40,467 bases of DNA from an uncultured Collinsella sp. (GTDB lineage: Bacteria > Actinomycetota > Coriobacteriia > Coriobacteriales > Coriobacteriaceae), in assembly GCA_905194675.1 (NCBI GenBank), contig CAJJTG010000019.1, forward strand, positions 1 through 40,467, given 5' to 3'. This document shows positions 16,862 to 26,418 of this stretch, one piece after another. The notes under the pieces are model-generated. The model searched no databases, was not told the DNA's origin, and saw nothing but the letters and a program-made list of their open reading frames with translations. The position numbers were made by a program, and so were the translations under genes. The first letter of the stretch is position 1. Each line of letters opens with the position of its first letter.

Positions 16862-17224
16862 CTAGAACGTCGCGGACCACAGCCCGTGCAGGTTGCAATA
16901 GGCATAGACGGTACCGGTCTTGGAGCCGCCCGCGAAAAACGTCGCGGGCTTCATGCCGGGCTCAAGGTAATGGATCTCTAAGCGGCCCTCGGCCTCAAGG
17001 GCGATCCACTTAATATAGTGCTCGGGCAGGCTGGGGTGCTCGACCGAGCCAACGCGTGCGCGAATCACGTGACCGTCGCGCTCGGTCTCGACAACAGGCA
17101 CGTGCTTCTCGTGCGCCGCGTCCTCAGTGTTTGCGGTCAGTTCCGTGCAACCGGCAGGGGTTGCAACGTCGTTGCCAAGGGCGGCAATGAGCTTACCGTC
17201 GGGGTCCTTAAAGAATTTCGCCAT
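16862..17224 (-). CDS. Desulfoferrodoxin-type superoxide reductase
   Basis: This 120-residue protein reduces superoxide to peroxide without making oxygen, an oxidative-stress defence typical of anaerobes. The mononuclear iron site is complete: H41 in HEKHVP with K40 beside it, H63 in VEHPSLP, H69 in PEHYIKW, C110 and H113 in YCNLHGLW. The N-terminal desulforedoxin-type segment is kept in length, but its four cysteines are absent; only C26 is present. So the second iron centre is missing, as in class II SORs. I choose the ATG at 17224 because AGGAG is seven bases upstream; the longer frame upstream has no binding site. An electron donor (rubredoxin or similar) is not in the window. Confidence 0.93.
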   Translation of the reverse strand: MAKFFKDPDGKLIAALGNDVATPAGCTELTANTEDAAHEKHVPVVETERDGHVIRARVGSVEHPSLPEHYIKWIALEAEGRLEIHYLEPGMKPATFFAGGSKTGTVYAYCNLHGLWSATF

Positions 17225-17374
17225 GATGTTCTCCTTTGCTGACGTGCCAATGTTCTTGATGGTTCTTATGCCCAAAGGCAGACAAACCATCCACGGCATT
17301 GCAAATGAACACATAACGGGCGGGGACGATGGGGCAGCGTGCGCTATCCGCCCTGGCGGCCCCACCCGAGCGGG

Positions 17375-20300
17375 TTAGCGCCCGTCGCCGCCCAGCAGCG
17401 CCAGAACATCTTCGCGGGTAAACAGCGCCGACGAGATGCCGTCGCCGCCGAGCACGCTGTTGACCAGGTCGCGCTTGGACTCCTGCATCTGCATAATGCG
17501 CTCCTCGATCGTGTCCTTGGCGATGAGCTTGTACACGGTCACGGTATGTTGCTGGCCAATACGATGCGCGCGGTCAGTCGCCTGGTCCTGCGCGGCCACG
17601 TTCCACCACGGGTCGTAGTGAATGACCACGTCGGCCGCCGTCAGGTTAAGGCCCACGCCGCCCGCCTTGAGCGAAATCAAAAAGACCGGAACCTCGCCCG
17701 CTTGGAACTGCGCGACCATCTTGGCGCGACTCTCCTTAGACGATGCGCCCGTGAGCTTAAGGAAGGCGATATCCTCCTTGGCCAGGCGCTTGCCGATGAT
17801 ATCGAGCATGCCCGTAAATTGGCTGAACAACAGGATGCGATGCCCGCCGTCGAGTGCGCCATGCACGAGCTCCATGCACGTATCGAGCTTGGCGCTTCCC
17901 GCCTTGTAATCCTCGTAGTGTAGACGCGGGTCGCAGCAGATCTGGCGCAGCTTGGTGAGCTCGGCGAGCACCTTGAGCTTGTCTTTCTTAAACTCCCCCG
18001 CCTCGCGGTGCTGCACTTGTTGGGCAATGCGGTCCTGGTTGGCCAGGTAGAGCTTGCGCTGCTCGCCGGTGAGCTGAGCCACGACAGTGTCCTCGATCTT
18101 CTCGGGCAGATCGGCCACCACGTCTTCCTTGACACGGCGTAGCACAAACGGCGACACGAGCGCCTGCAGGCGAGCGGCGCTGTCACCCTCGGCGTGCTCG
18201 ACCGGACTTTCGAAGCGCTTGGCAAACGACTCGCGCGTGCCAAGCAGGCCCGGCATCAAAAAGTCGAAGATGCTCCAGAGCTCGGACAAGCGGTTTTCGA
18301 TGGGCGTGCCCGTCAAGGCAAAGCGCACGCCGGCAGGCAGGCGCTTGGCGGCGCGAGCCACCTGCGTGAGCGGGTTTTTAATGTACTGGGCCTCATCGAG
18401 CACCACGCGGGCAAAGTCCTGATCGGCATACTCGTCAATATCGCGGCGCATGAGGTCATACGACGTCACGACCACGTTGTGCTCGTCGGCGCCGGTTATC
18501 TGCACGCGGCGCTGCGCCTTGGCACCCACAATGGCGCACACGTCGAGCGAAGGCGCAAAGCGCTCCAGTTCGGCGGTCCAGTTGTACACAAGCGACGCAG
18601 GGCACACCACAAGCGTGGGCTTAGTGTCCCCCGCCTCCACGCGCGCCATGATATGTGCGATCATCTGCAGCGTTTTGCCCAGGCCCATGTCGTCGGCCAA
18701 GATGCCGCCAAGGCCCAGGTGTTCGAGCGAGCCGAGCCACTGGTATCCGTCGACCTGGTAGCCGCGCATCGTTGCCTTGAGCGATGCCGGCACCGTAAAG
18801 TCCATCTTGCCGAGCGTGTCCAGGCGCTCGACGGTACGGCGGAACGCAGCGTCGCGATCGGCCTCGAGCGCCGGCGTGCGCGCGAGCATGCTATCGACGA
18901 ACAGGGTGCTCGACGCGGGAAGCGACACGCCGTCGAGCAGGTCGACGGCATCGACACCCAGGTCCTCAGCGAGGCCAAACGCGGCTCGGGCGCCCTCGTC
19001 CAGGCGAATGATGTCGCCGGACGTAAGGCGCGCAAACGTTTGATGACGCTTGTAGGAGTCGAGGTAGATGGCAAGGTCTGCCGCCGAAAGGCCGCTCGCG
19101 CCCAGTTCGACGTCGAGCAGGTTACTCTTGACGGTTGCACGCACCGAAAGCTTGGGCGCAGGGCGGACCGAGATCTGGCGCAGGCGGTCGCTGAGCATGA
19201 CCTCGCCCAGCTCGGACAGGGCAGACAGGCCCTCGGTCAGCAAGCGGAACAGGCTCTCGTCGTCGCGCTCCTCAAACGCCAGGCCGCCCTCGTGAAAGTC
19301 GAAATACAGGGCCGCCGTGTCCATAACGCGAAACTCTGCTATCTCGTCGCGCGGCGGCACACCCGGGCGCCGCTCTTCGAAGGGGCTGCCCGGAGCGCCC
19401 AAGCTAAAGAGATCTGCCGACCAATCGCCGTAGGCTACCGTAATCTTGCAGGTCACGAGCCCATCGTCGACGCCGATCGCCATAGCAAAGCTCGGCTCGG
19501 GTGCCACGGTATCGAGCGCGGCGGGCGCGGTGAGGTCGGTGTAGTCGCGCAAAATGGGCAGCGCCATACGACAGAACTCCCCCGCCTGGTCGGCAGCGAT
19601 ATGGACTGGCGTGCGACAGGGCAGCAAGTGCGATAGGAACGGCGCCGCATGCTGGGCAAACGCTACATCGGTGCGGCGCGCACGGCGGGTGTCGACCAGA
19701 TAAGCTACGTCGCCCGAAGCAAAGCAGTATGCATCGGCCGGCAGGCGCAGATCGTAGCTACCACCAGCCGCCGGCGCGATTTTGGCGGCAAGGAGCGGTG
19801 GGCGCTTAGCGGACGCCTCGTCCTCCCCTTCCGGAGGCAGCTCAACCGCCACGTCATAGGTGCGATGCGTCGTCGTCCCCCGCGACCAGGCGGGCTCAAA
19901 AGAGATGGTCTGGCCGCACAGCAGGTCCAGCACATATACGATGCTATGCTCGGACAGCGGCAACTGACGCTCGGCAACAAAACCGCTGCGGGCAAAGTCG
20001 CACGACGCCGAACGCGAGCTTGTGATGTCATCGAGATAGGCAACTGTCGTCACAACAAGGTTGAGCAGCTTTGCCGATGTTTCGTCAAAGGCCTCAGGTG
20101 AATGGACAAACGTGAGCTTCTTGCCATAGGAGAACGTGCCGCCGCGCACGTAGGCATCGGCCATGCCGTCGATGTCCTTGACCACGTAGGAGACCGATCC
20201 ACAGCGAATGCGGAACTCGAGCGCCCAGCTAAAGCGGTCAGCGAACAGCGGATTGTAGTACGGCACCAACGAGGGCTCCAACGCCGCTTTGGGGGCGTCG

Positions 20301-20839
20301 GGATCAACGGCACCGGCAAGCTTGCGGCGCATGCTCGCCAGCTCATCCATGCGCGCGTCCGAAAGATCGGAAAGCGCCGCCACAAGGCTCGGGCTCGTGG
20401 GGACGGGAGCCGGAAAGGGAAAATTGGGGTTGACGGCCGGCGCTTTGGGCGCGGTGCGCGCGGGCTGTTTCGGCTGCGCCGTAAACGTGCGAACCGGTGT
20501 GCGCAGCCCCTCAACAGGCTCAATGCCGCTGGCGTCCAGGTACGCCAGCGCTGTAGCGATGGCGTGCTTGCACATGCCGGGGTAGCGATAGGCAGCGGGG
20601 CAATCGCAGTCGTAGTCGATCACCTCGTGCTCGTCCATGTCGAGCGCCACGTGCGTCTTGTACAGGTCGCCGCGCGAGCCGCGCACCGAGCCCTCAACCG
20701 TCACGTTTTTGGAGAAGCGCGAGCCGCTGTCCTCGATCGACAGCACGGCACCGTTGAGCATGAGCGAACGCCCCTTCATAAAGGTGCCGCTCAACGCCGC
20801 CTCTTTGCGAAGCGCCTGCGCAAACGTCCCCTGCGCCAT
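17375..20839 (-). CDS. SWIM zinc-finger SNF2-family helicase
   Basis: This 1154-residue Swi2/Snf2 ATPase contains an N-terminal SWIM zinc finger (YDCDCPAAYRYPGMCKHAIA, about 76-95), a long middle domain, and a C-terminal helicase core. Motif I is ADDMGLGKTLQ (about 716-726), motif II LDEAQYIKN, motif III LTGTPIENRLSELW, and the second RecA domain has LLFSQFTGMLDII, LKAGGVGLNLTAAD and ATDRAHRIGQ. These are all conserved, so the ATPase should work. Bacterial members of this HepA/RapA-like class remodel protein-DNA complexes; the exact target is unknown. I start at the ATG 20839, eight bases after GGAGGAA. It begins 28 bases after the dnaE stop on the same strand, so dnaE and this gene are probably co-transcribed. 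ORFs longer than 300 codons on the plus strand here are shadows. Confidence 0.92.
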   Translation of the reverse strand: MAQGTFAQALRKEAALSGTFMKGRSLMLNGAVLSIEDSGSRFSKNVTVEGSVRGSRGDLYKTHVALDMDEHEVIDYDCDCPAAYRYPGMCKHAIATALAYLDASGIEPVEGLRTPVRTFTAQPKQPARTAPKAPAVNPNFPFPAPVPTSPSLVAALSDLSDARMDELASMRRKLAGAVDPDAPKAALEPSLVPYYNPLFADRFSWALEFRIRCGSVSYVVKDIDGMADAYVRGGTFSYGKKLTFVHSPEAFDETSAKLLNLVVTTVAYLDDITSSRSASCDFARSGFVAERQLPLSEHSIVYVLDLLCGQTISFEPAWSRGTTTHRTYDVAVELPPEGEDEASAKRPPLLAAKIAPAAGGSYDLRLPADAYCFASGDVAYLVDTRRARRTDVAFAQHAAPFLSHLLPCRTPVHIAADQAGEFCRMALPILRDYTDLTAPAALDTVAPEPSFAMAIGVDDGLVTCKITVAYGDWSADLFSLGAPGSPFEERRPGVPPRDEIAEFRVMDTAALYFDFHEGGLAFEERDDESLFRLLTEGLSALSELGEVMLSDRLRQISVRPAPKLSVRATVKSNLLDVELGASGLSAADLAIYLDSYKRHQTFARLTSGDIIRLDEGARAAFGLAEDLGVDAVDLLDGVSLPASSTLFVDSMLARTPALEADRDAAFRRTVERLDTLGKMDFTVPASLKATMRGYQVDGYQWLGSLEHLGLGGILADDMGLGKTLQMIAHIMARVEAGDTKPTLVVCPASLVYNWTAELERFAPSLDVCAIVGAKAQRRVQITGADEHNVVVTSYDLMRRDIDEYADQDFARVVLDEAQYIKNPLTQVARAAKRLPAGVRFALTGTPIENRLSELWSIFDFLMPGLLGTRESFAKRFESPVEHAEGDSAARLQALVSPFVLRRVKEDVVADLPEKIEDTVVAQLTGEQRKLYLANQDRIAQQVQHREAGEFKKDKLKVLAELTKLRQICCDPRLHYEDYKAGSAKLDTCMELVHGALDGGHRILLFSQFTGMLDIIGKRLAKEDIAFLKLTGASSKESRAKMVAQFQAGEVPVFLISLKAGGVGLNLTAADVVIHYDPWWNVAAQDQATDRAHRIGQQHTVTVYKLIAKDTIEERIMQMQESKRDLVNSVLGGDGISSALFTREDVLALLGGDGR

Positions 20840-20867
20840 CACTTCCTCCAATCTCACCCGGGGTAGC

Positions 20868-23800
20868 TTAGATAACCGTCACGCGTCCCTGGTTGCCCAC
20901 AATCGCCTTGGCCTCGGCCAGCAGCGGAATCGAGCGCGCGTTGACCTTGGCAGGCACCTCGGCGCGCAGCACGCGCCCGTCCACCTGCTCGATAAAGATC
21001 TCCACGCGGTCGCCGCCCGGGTTGGCGGTAAGCACCGTGGCCAAGCGCGCCATATTGCCCTGGCTAAAGCGGCTGTTGGGCACCATGACCTCAAAGACCT
21101 TGGGCTTGTTGTTCTCCTCGTTGAGCTCGAGCGGCACGATCTCCTGCGCGATGATCTGGTCGCCGCGGTCCGAGCGCTCGAGCTTGCCCTTAATGCGCAC
21201 AAACGCGTCGGACAGCTGAGCACCGGTCTCGGGATCGACCTCGCCGTACAGGTACCCCTCGGCCTCCTTGTAGGTCTTGGGGAACACCACGACCGTGGCC
21301 TCGCCCTCCATGTCCTCGAGCTGCACGATACCCATGGGATCGCCGTTTTTGGTCACGCGCTTGGACACGCTCGAGACCATGCCGGCCCACCACAGTGCCT
21401 TGCCCTCGGGAATCTCCTGGTTGATGGTGCCGCCCGTGGGGTTCTGCACTTCGTAGCCGGTATCGATCTGCGAGAACGAGAAGTCGCGCGCCTTGGCTAG
21501 TGCATACTCAAACGGGCGCAGCGGGTGGTCCGAGACATAGATGCCCAGAACCTCCTTCTCCTGGCTCAGCTTAAGGTGGCGGTCCCACTCCTGACCGTCC
21601 GGATCGGGCACGCTGACCTCAAAGCCCGAGCCCTCGACGTCGCCGAACATATCGAAGAACGACGTTTGGCCGCTCGCGCGATCCTTCTGGCGCTTTACCG
21701 CGGCATCGATGATGTTCTCGGGGTTGTTCTTGTCCACAAAGTGCATCATCTGGCGACGCGGATACCCCGTGGAGTCGAAGGCACCTGCCTTGATCAGCGA
21801 TTCGATTACGCGACGGTTGGCCTGGCTCGAGTCCACGCGCTCGACAAAGTCGTGCAGCGTCTTAAACGGACCGCCTGCCTCGCGCTCGGCGATAATCGCC
21901 TGCGCCACGCCGGTGCCCACGCCGCGGATGCCGGCCAGACCAAAGCGCACGCCCTCCTTGGTAGCCGTGAACTCGGTACCGGACTCGTTGACATCTGGCG
22001 AGAGCACGGGGATGCCGTCGTGACGGCATGCCGAGACGTAGTGCACGATCTTGTCGGTCTTGCCCGTATAGGACGTCAGAACGGCCGCCATGTACTCGTG
22101 CGGATAGTGCGCCTTGAGCCACGCCGTCTGCATAACCAGGATGGCGTAGCCGGCGGAGTGCGACTTGTTAAAGGCGTAAGATGCGAACTCGAGAACATCG
22201 TCCCAAATCTTCTGGGCGACCTCGCGCGTGTAGTTGTTCTTGATAGCGCCGTTCATCCAGTGGTCGTAGGTGGTCTCGTCCGAGCCATCCTCCCAGTGCA
22301 GCACCGTCGACGTGAGCAGCTTGATCTTTTTCTTAGCCACGGGTTTACGGATACGCGAGTCCGATTCGCCCTTGGAGAAGCCGCACATCTCGACGGAGAT
22401 GAGCATAACCTGCTCCTGGTAGACCATGGTGCCGTAGGTTTCGCCCAGGATGTCGTCCAGGCGGTCGTCGTAGGAGACGGCCGGCTCCTTGCCGTTCATA
22501 CGGTTGATGTAGGACGAGACCATGCCGGCGCCCAGCGGGCCCGGGCGGTACAGGGCGATCAATGCTACGACGTGCTTGTACTCGGTGGGCTTCATGTTCT
22601 TGATCGTGGCCGTCATGCCGGCGGACTCGACCTGGAAGACGCCGGCAGTGTGACCGGAGCCCATGAGCTTAAAGATCTCGGGATCGTCAAAGGGGATCTC
22701 TTCCTCTTTGATGTCGATACCGAAGTTCTTTTTGATGTTTGCCTTGGCCTTGGAGATAACCGTCAGCGTGCGCAGGCCCAAGAAGTCCATCTTGAGCAGG
22801 CCCATGTCGGCAACGGTATGGCCCTCGTACTGGGTAATCTCGACGCCACCCTTGGTGTCGAGCTTGGTGGGCACATGTTCGTTGACGGGGTCGCGGCAGA
22901 TCAGAACGGCGCACGCGTGCACGCCCTCGCCACGGGTGAGGCCCTCAATCGAGAGCGCCGTGTCGATGATGCGGCGGGCGTCGTCGTCCTTTTTATAGGC
23001 CTCGGCAAAGTCGGGGTTAAACAGATCCTCTTTGCCGGGTTGTTTTTCGAGTACCTGCTTGAGCTTGACCTTGGGGTCGCTCGAGACCATCTTGGACAGG
23101 CGCTGGCCCATGTAGACCGGGTAGTCCAGAACGCGCGCGGCATCGTTGATGGCCTGCTTGGCCTTAATGGTCGAGTAGGTGATGACGTGGGTGACCTTCT
23201 CGGGGCCGTAGAGCTGGCGAACGTGCTCCACGACCTCGAGGCGCCGCTCATCGTCGAAGTCCATATCGATATCGGGCATCTCGGTACGCTGCGGAGACAG
23301 GAACCTCTCGAACATCAGGCCGTTCTCGAGCGGATCGAACGCGGTGATGTTCATGGCGTAGGCGACGATGGCGCCGGCGGCCGAGCCACGGCCGGGGCCG
23401 ACGCCGATGCCGTTGTCCTTGGCCCATTGCACGTACTCGGCAACGATCAAAAAGTAGGCGGCAAAGCCCTTGTCGCAGATGACCTTGTATTCGTACTCAA
23501 AGCGCTCTTTGATGTTGACGCCACCGATCTCGCGCGTGGCCCAGTCGTCACCGTAGTGCTGGCGCAGGCCCTTCTCGCACTCGCGGCGGAACTGACTCTC
23601 GTGCGTCTCGCCGGGGTCGAGCAACGGGAAGCGCGGCAGGATGATGGAGTCCCAGTCCAGCTCTACGTAGCACTTGTCGGCGATCTCGAGCGTGTTGTCG
23701 CAGGCCTCGGGGCAATACGGGAACATTGCCCGCATCTCCTCCTCGGTCTTCATGTAGAACTCCGAGCCGGTCATGCGCATGCGGTTGGGGTCGTCGACCT

Positions 23801-24671
23801 TGGCGTTCATACCGATGCACATGATGACATCCTGCACGGGCGCGTCCTCGCGGCGCAGGTAGTGGAAGTCGTTAGTGGCGATGACCTTGACGCCCACCTG
23901 TTTGGCGATGTCGATGAGCGTGCGATCCATCTGCTCGTCGGTCAGGCCGTTATCGGTGGTAATACCGTGTTCCTGGATCTCGATATAGAAGTCACCGGGG
24001 TCAAAGGTATCGCGGAAGGTCTCGGCCCACTTGATGGCGCCCTCCATGTCACCGCGGTCGATGTACTTAGGGATGATGCCGGCGATACAGGCACTCGTGC
24101 AGATCATACCCTTGGCGTGGCGGCGCAGGTTGTCGAGCGTCACGCGCGGCTTATAGTAAAAGCCCTGTACGGCGGCCTCGGAGACCGTCTGCATCAGGTT
24201 GACGTAGCCCTCCTGGTCCTTAGCCAGAAGGATCATGTGGTAAAGCTCGGGCTTATGGTCGCGGGCGAGCGTCTCGTCCGGCGTAAAGTAAACCTCGCAG
24301 CCAAAGATGGGCTTGATGACCAGGGGCGGCTTGAGCTCGTCGATGTTGCCCTTCTCGTCCCACATGGCCATGTCCTTCACATACTGGGCATGCTCGCGCG
24401 GGTTTGCCTCAGGATCGGGCTCCACCAGCTCGTCGCGGCGGTCCTTTTCCAAGAAGGCCTTGTCGTGGCTCCAGGTTTTGTACTCGGGCGTATTGTGGTT
24501 GACGGCGTCGCAGGCCAGCGCCAGGTCGGGCACGCCATACATGTAGCCGTGGTCGGTAATGGCGACGGCGGGCATGCCCAGCTCTACGGCACGGTTGACC
24601 ATATCCTGGATACGGGTTGCGCCGTCGAGCATGGAGAAAACAGTGTGATTGTGCAGATGGACGAATGCCAT
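20868..24671 (-). CDS. dnaE: DNA polymerase III alpha subunit
   Basis: The 1267-residue replicative polymerase subunit of the DnaE1 type. The PHP domain starts at once (FVHLHNHTVFSMLDG, with the metal-binding HxH). The polymerase core has GPGRGSAAGAIVAYAMNIT and the catalytic PDIDMDFDDERR. The fingers and helical parts carry the usual FNKSHSAGYAILVMQTAWLK; the segment before it (RKPVAKKKIKLLTSTVLHWE) is longer than in E. coli. The tail has the helix-hairpin-helix region and an OB fold (AGMVSSVSKRVTKNGDPMG), ending VGNQGRVTVI. There is no proofreading exonuclease insertion, so it is DnaE and not PolC. A weak GGAGC lies before the ATG, and TAAAAT at 24711-24716 may be its -10. Confidence 0.98.
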   Translation of the reverse strand: MAFVHLHNHTVFSMLDGATRIQDMVNRAVELGMPAVAITDHGYMYGVPDLALACDAVNHNTPEYKTWSHDKAFLEKDRRDELVEPDPEANPREHAQYVKDMAMWDEKGNIDELKPPLVIKPIFGCEVYFTPDETLARDHKPELYHMILLAKDQEGYVNLMQTVSEAAVQGFYYKPRVTLDNLRRHAKGMICTSACIAGIIPKYIDRGDMEGAIKWAETFRDTFDPGDFYIEIQEHGITTDNGLTDEQMDRTLIDIAKQVGVKVIATNDFHYLRREDAPVQDVIMCIGMNAKVDDPNRMRMTGSEFYMKTEEEMRAMFPYCPEACDNTLEIADKCYVELDWDSIILPRFPLLDPGETHESQFRRECEKGLRQHYGDDWATREIGGVNIKERFEYEYKVICDKGFAAYFLIVAEYVQWAKDNGIGVGPGRGSAAGAIVAYAMNITAFDPLENGLMFERFLSPQRTEMPDIDMDFDDERRLEVVEHVRQLYGPEKVTHVITYSTIKAKQAINDAARVLDYPVYMGQRLSKMVSSDPKVKLKQVLEKQPGKEDLFNPDFAEAYKKDDDARRIIDTALSIEGLTRGEGVHACAVLICRDPVNEHVPTKLDTKGGVEITQYEGHTVADMGLLKMDFLGLRTLTVISKAKANIKKNFGIDIKEEEIPFDDPEIFKLMGSGHTAGVFQVESAGMTATIKNMKPTEYKHVVALIALYRPGPLGAGMVSSYINRMNGKEPAVSYDDRLDDILGETYGTMVYQEQVMLISVEMCGFSKGESDSRIRKPVAKKKIKLLTSTVLHWEDGSDETTYDHWMNGAIKNNYTREVAQKIWDDVLEFASYAFNKSHSAGYAILVMQTAWLKAHYPHEYMAAVLTSYTGKTDKIVHYVSACRHDGIPVLSPDVNESGTEFTATKEGVRFGLAGIRGVGTGVAQAIIAEREAGGPFKTLHDFVERVDSSQANRRVIESLIKAGAFDSTGYPRRQMMHFVDKNNPENIIDAAVKRQKDRASGQTSFFDMFGDVEGSGFEVSVPDPDGQEWDRHLKLSQEKEVLGIYVSDHPLRPFEYALAKARDFSFSQIDTGYEVQNPTGGTINQEIPEGKALWWAGMVSSVSKRVTKNGDPMGIVQLEDMEGEATVVVFPKTYKEAEGYLYGEVDPETGAQLSDAFVRIKGKLERSDRGDQIIAQEIVPLELNEENNKPKVFEVMVPNSRFSQGNMARLATVLTANPGGDRVEIFIEQVDGRVLRAEVPAKVNARSIPLLAEAKAIVGNQGRVTVI

Positions 24672-24763
24672 GTGATGAGCTCCGATGCAGGTTCGTGTTC
24701 TGACTGAACGATTTTACCGCACGGCACGGACAGCACCCGAACCTAGCCAAACCAACACGGGCA

Positions 24764-24797
24764 GTCTTTTTGGGACGTGTCTTTTTTAGCTGCTTTG
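24764..24797 (+). repeat. Short dispersed intergenic repeat, copy 1
   Basis: The 34 bases from GTCTTTTTGGGACGTG to TTAGCTGCTTTG recur on the opposite strand at 30871-30905 with few changes. It lies between dnaE and the bgl operon terminator. Neither copy is coding. Confidence 0.55.
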
Positions 24798-24822
24798 ACC
24801 TGATTGCTTCATTCGTCGCAAA

Positions 24823-24859
24823 GGGGCCGGACCGCGACCCCATGTCGCGGTCCGGCCCC
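24823..24859 (-). terminator. Terminator of the bgl operon
   Basis: A 16-base-pair perfect stem (GGGGCCGGACCGCGAC and its complement) with a five-base loop lies just after the 6-phospho-beta-glucosidase gene. On the minus strand it is followed by only TTTG, but the stem is very strong. Confidence 0.75.
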
Positions 24860-24869
24860 TGAGGAAAGC

Positions 24870-26291
24870 TCAGCTCAGGTCCTCGCCGTTTGAGGCAATT
24901 ACCTTGCGATACCACTCGAACGATCTTTTCTTGCTGCGCCGACGTGTGCCGTGTCCTTCGTCATCGAGGTCGACATAAATGAAACCGTAGCGCTTGCGCA
25001 TCTGGCCCGTTGCGACCGAAACCAGATCGATCGGTCCCCAGCACGTGTAGCCCAGGAGGTCCACCCCGTCGATTTCGACGGCGTCCTTCATAGCCTGGAT
25101 GTGCTCGCGCAGGTAATCGATACGGTATCCATCATCCACAAAGCCGTTCTGATCCGGCTCATCCGGGGCTCCGAGACCGTTCTCCACGATAAAGAGCGGC
25201 TTTTCGTACCGGTCGTATATGTCGTTCATGGTGATGCGCAGCCCTGCGGGATCGATGAATCTGCCCCATGGCTCCATCTTGAGGTAAGGGTTGGGGGCAC
25301 TCTTGAGTAGATTGGAGTCGAACTGCCCCTCGGTGTTTGCCTGCGCCACGCGCGTCGAGTAGTAAGAGAAGCCCACGAAGTCCACCGGATTCTGCGCAAG
25401 GACCTCCTCATCGCCCTCCGCCCAAGGAATCGCGAACCCTTGACGCTCATACTCCGTGAGCATGTAGCACGGATAGTGGCCGCGCACCTGCACGTCGGTG
25501 AACATATAGTGCTTGCGATTCTCGTCCTGAGCCGTTTTAACGTCGGCAGGGTTGCAGGTAGCAGGATAGAAAATACCCGCATTGAGCATGCAGCCGATTT
25601 GCGCACCAGGGATGATCTCATGGCAGGCGCGCACCGCGCAAGCACTCGCCACGAGCACGTGATGCACCGCGTTATGAACGGAGACGTAGCGGTCCTCCCC
25701 CTCATCAAACACGATGCCTGCCGCCATGAAGCACGCAGAGGTCATGATGTTGATCTCGTTGAACGTGAGCCAAGAGCGCACTTGATTGCGGTAACGTGCG
25801 AACACAGTGCGAGCGAAGCGCTCAAACATGCCCACGAGAGCGCGGTTGCGCCAACCGCCGTATGCCGTAACAAGATGCATGGGCACGTCATAGTGGCTGA
25901 GCGTCACCACCGGCTCGATGCCCTGTTCGAGGCAGGTGCGAAACACATCCTCATAGAACGCGAGGCCCTGCTCGTTGGGTTCGGAGTCATCCCCGTTGGG
26001 GAATATACGGCTCCATGCGATGGAGAGGCGCAGAGCCTTGAAGCCCATCTCGCCGAAGAGCGCGATGTCCTCGCGGTAATGATGATAGAAATCGATGGCC
26101 TGTTGGGCCGGGTAGTAATGGTCGGACAGCGGCTCGAGCGGAACGTCGTCACCCCTGATGACGGCGAGACGGTCCCGCCCGTACGGCAGAAGATCCGCGT
26201 TGGCGAGCCCCCGCCCGCCCTCGTCCCAGGCACCCTCACACTGGTTGGCGGAAAGCGCGCCGCCCCAGAGAAAATCAGAACGCAATGGCAT
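24870..26291 (-). CDS. bglA: 6-phospho-beta-glucosidase (GH1)
   Basis: This 473-residue cytoplasmic glycosidase of family GH1 hydrolyses phosphorylated beta-glucosides (cellobiose-6-P, salicin-6-P and others) brought in by the neighbouring PTS permease. The acid/base Glu is E179 in LTFNEIN and the nucleophile E370 in FIVENGLG. The phosphate-binding region near the C-terminus is SVATGQMRKRYGFIYVDLD, as in 6-phospho enzymes. The N-terminus FLWGGALSANQCEGAWDEGG is canonical. The start at 26291 has AAGGAGG seven bases upstream; the frame is open for 23 more codons but those do not fit the family. It is the third gene of the operon bglG-bglF-bglA, 127 bases after bglF. Confidence 0.95.
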   Translation of the reverse strand: MPLRSDFLWGGALSANQCEGAWDEGGRGLANADLLPYGRDRLAVIRGDDVPLEPLSDHYYPAQQAIDFYHHYREDIALFGEMGFKALRLSIAWSRIFPNGDDSEPNEQGLAFYEDVFRTCLEQGIEPVVTLSHYDVPMHLVTAYGGWRNRALVGMFERFARTVFARYRNQVRSWLTFNEINIMTSACFMAAGIVFDEGEDRYVSVHNAVHHVLVASACAVRACHEIIPGAQIGCMLNAGIFYPATCNPADVKTAQDENRKHYMFTDVQVRGHYPCYMLTEYERQGFAIPWAEGDEEVLAQNPVDFVGFSYYSTRVAQANTEGQFDSNLLKSAPNPYLKMEPWGRFIDPAGLRITMNDIYDRYEKPLFIVENGLGAPDEPDQNGFVDDGYRIDYLREHIQAMKDAVEIDGVDLLGYTCWGPIDLVSVATGQMRKRYGFIYVDLDDEGHGTRRRSKKRSFEWYRKVIASNGEDLS

Positions 26292-26418
26292 GGGAGTCCT
26301 CCTTATCTTGCTTTTAGTGCGAACGGGCACCACCATGCAGCGGCGCCCGTCCGGGTTCATGGGGCCCCAGTTCCGAGAAGAGACTCGTTGCGCTAAGGCA
26401 CCCTTCTAGATGCAGCGC

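Noticed and set aside
21525..24707. 1060-codon plus-strand open frame
   Set aside because: It runs antisense through the whole of dnaE, with no ribosome binding site or family features; it follows from the codon bias of the real gene.
24697..24716. LexA-like palindrome before dnaE
   Set aside because: The half-sites are GTTC-N5-GAAC, in reversed orientation and spacing from a LexA box; another operator is possible but unsupported.
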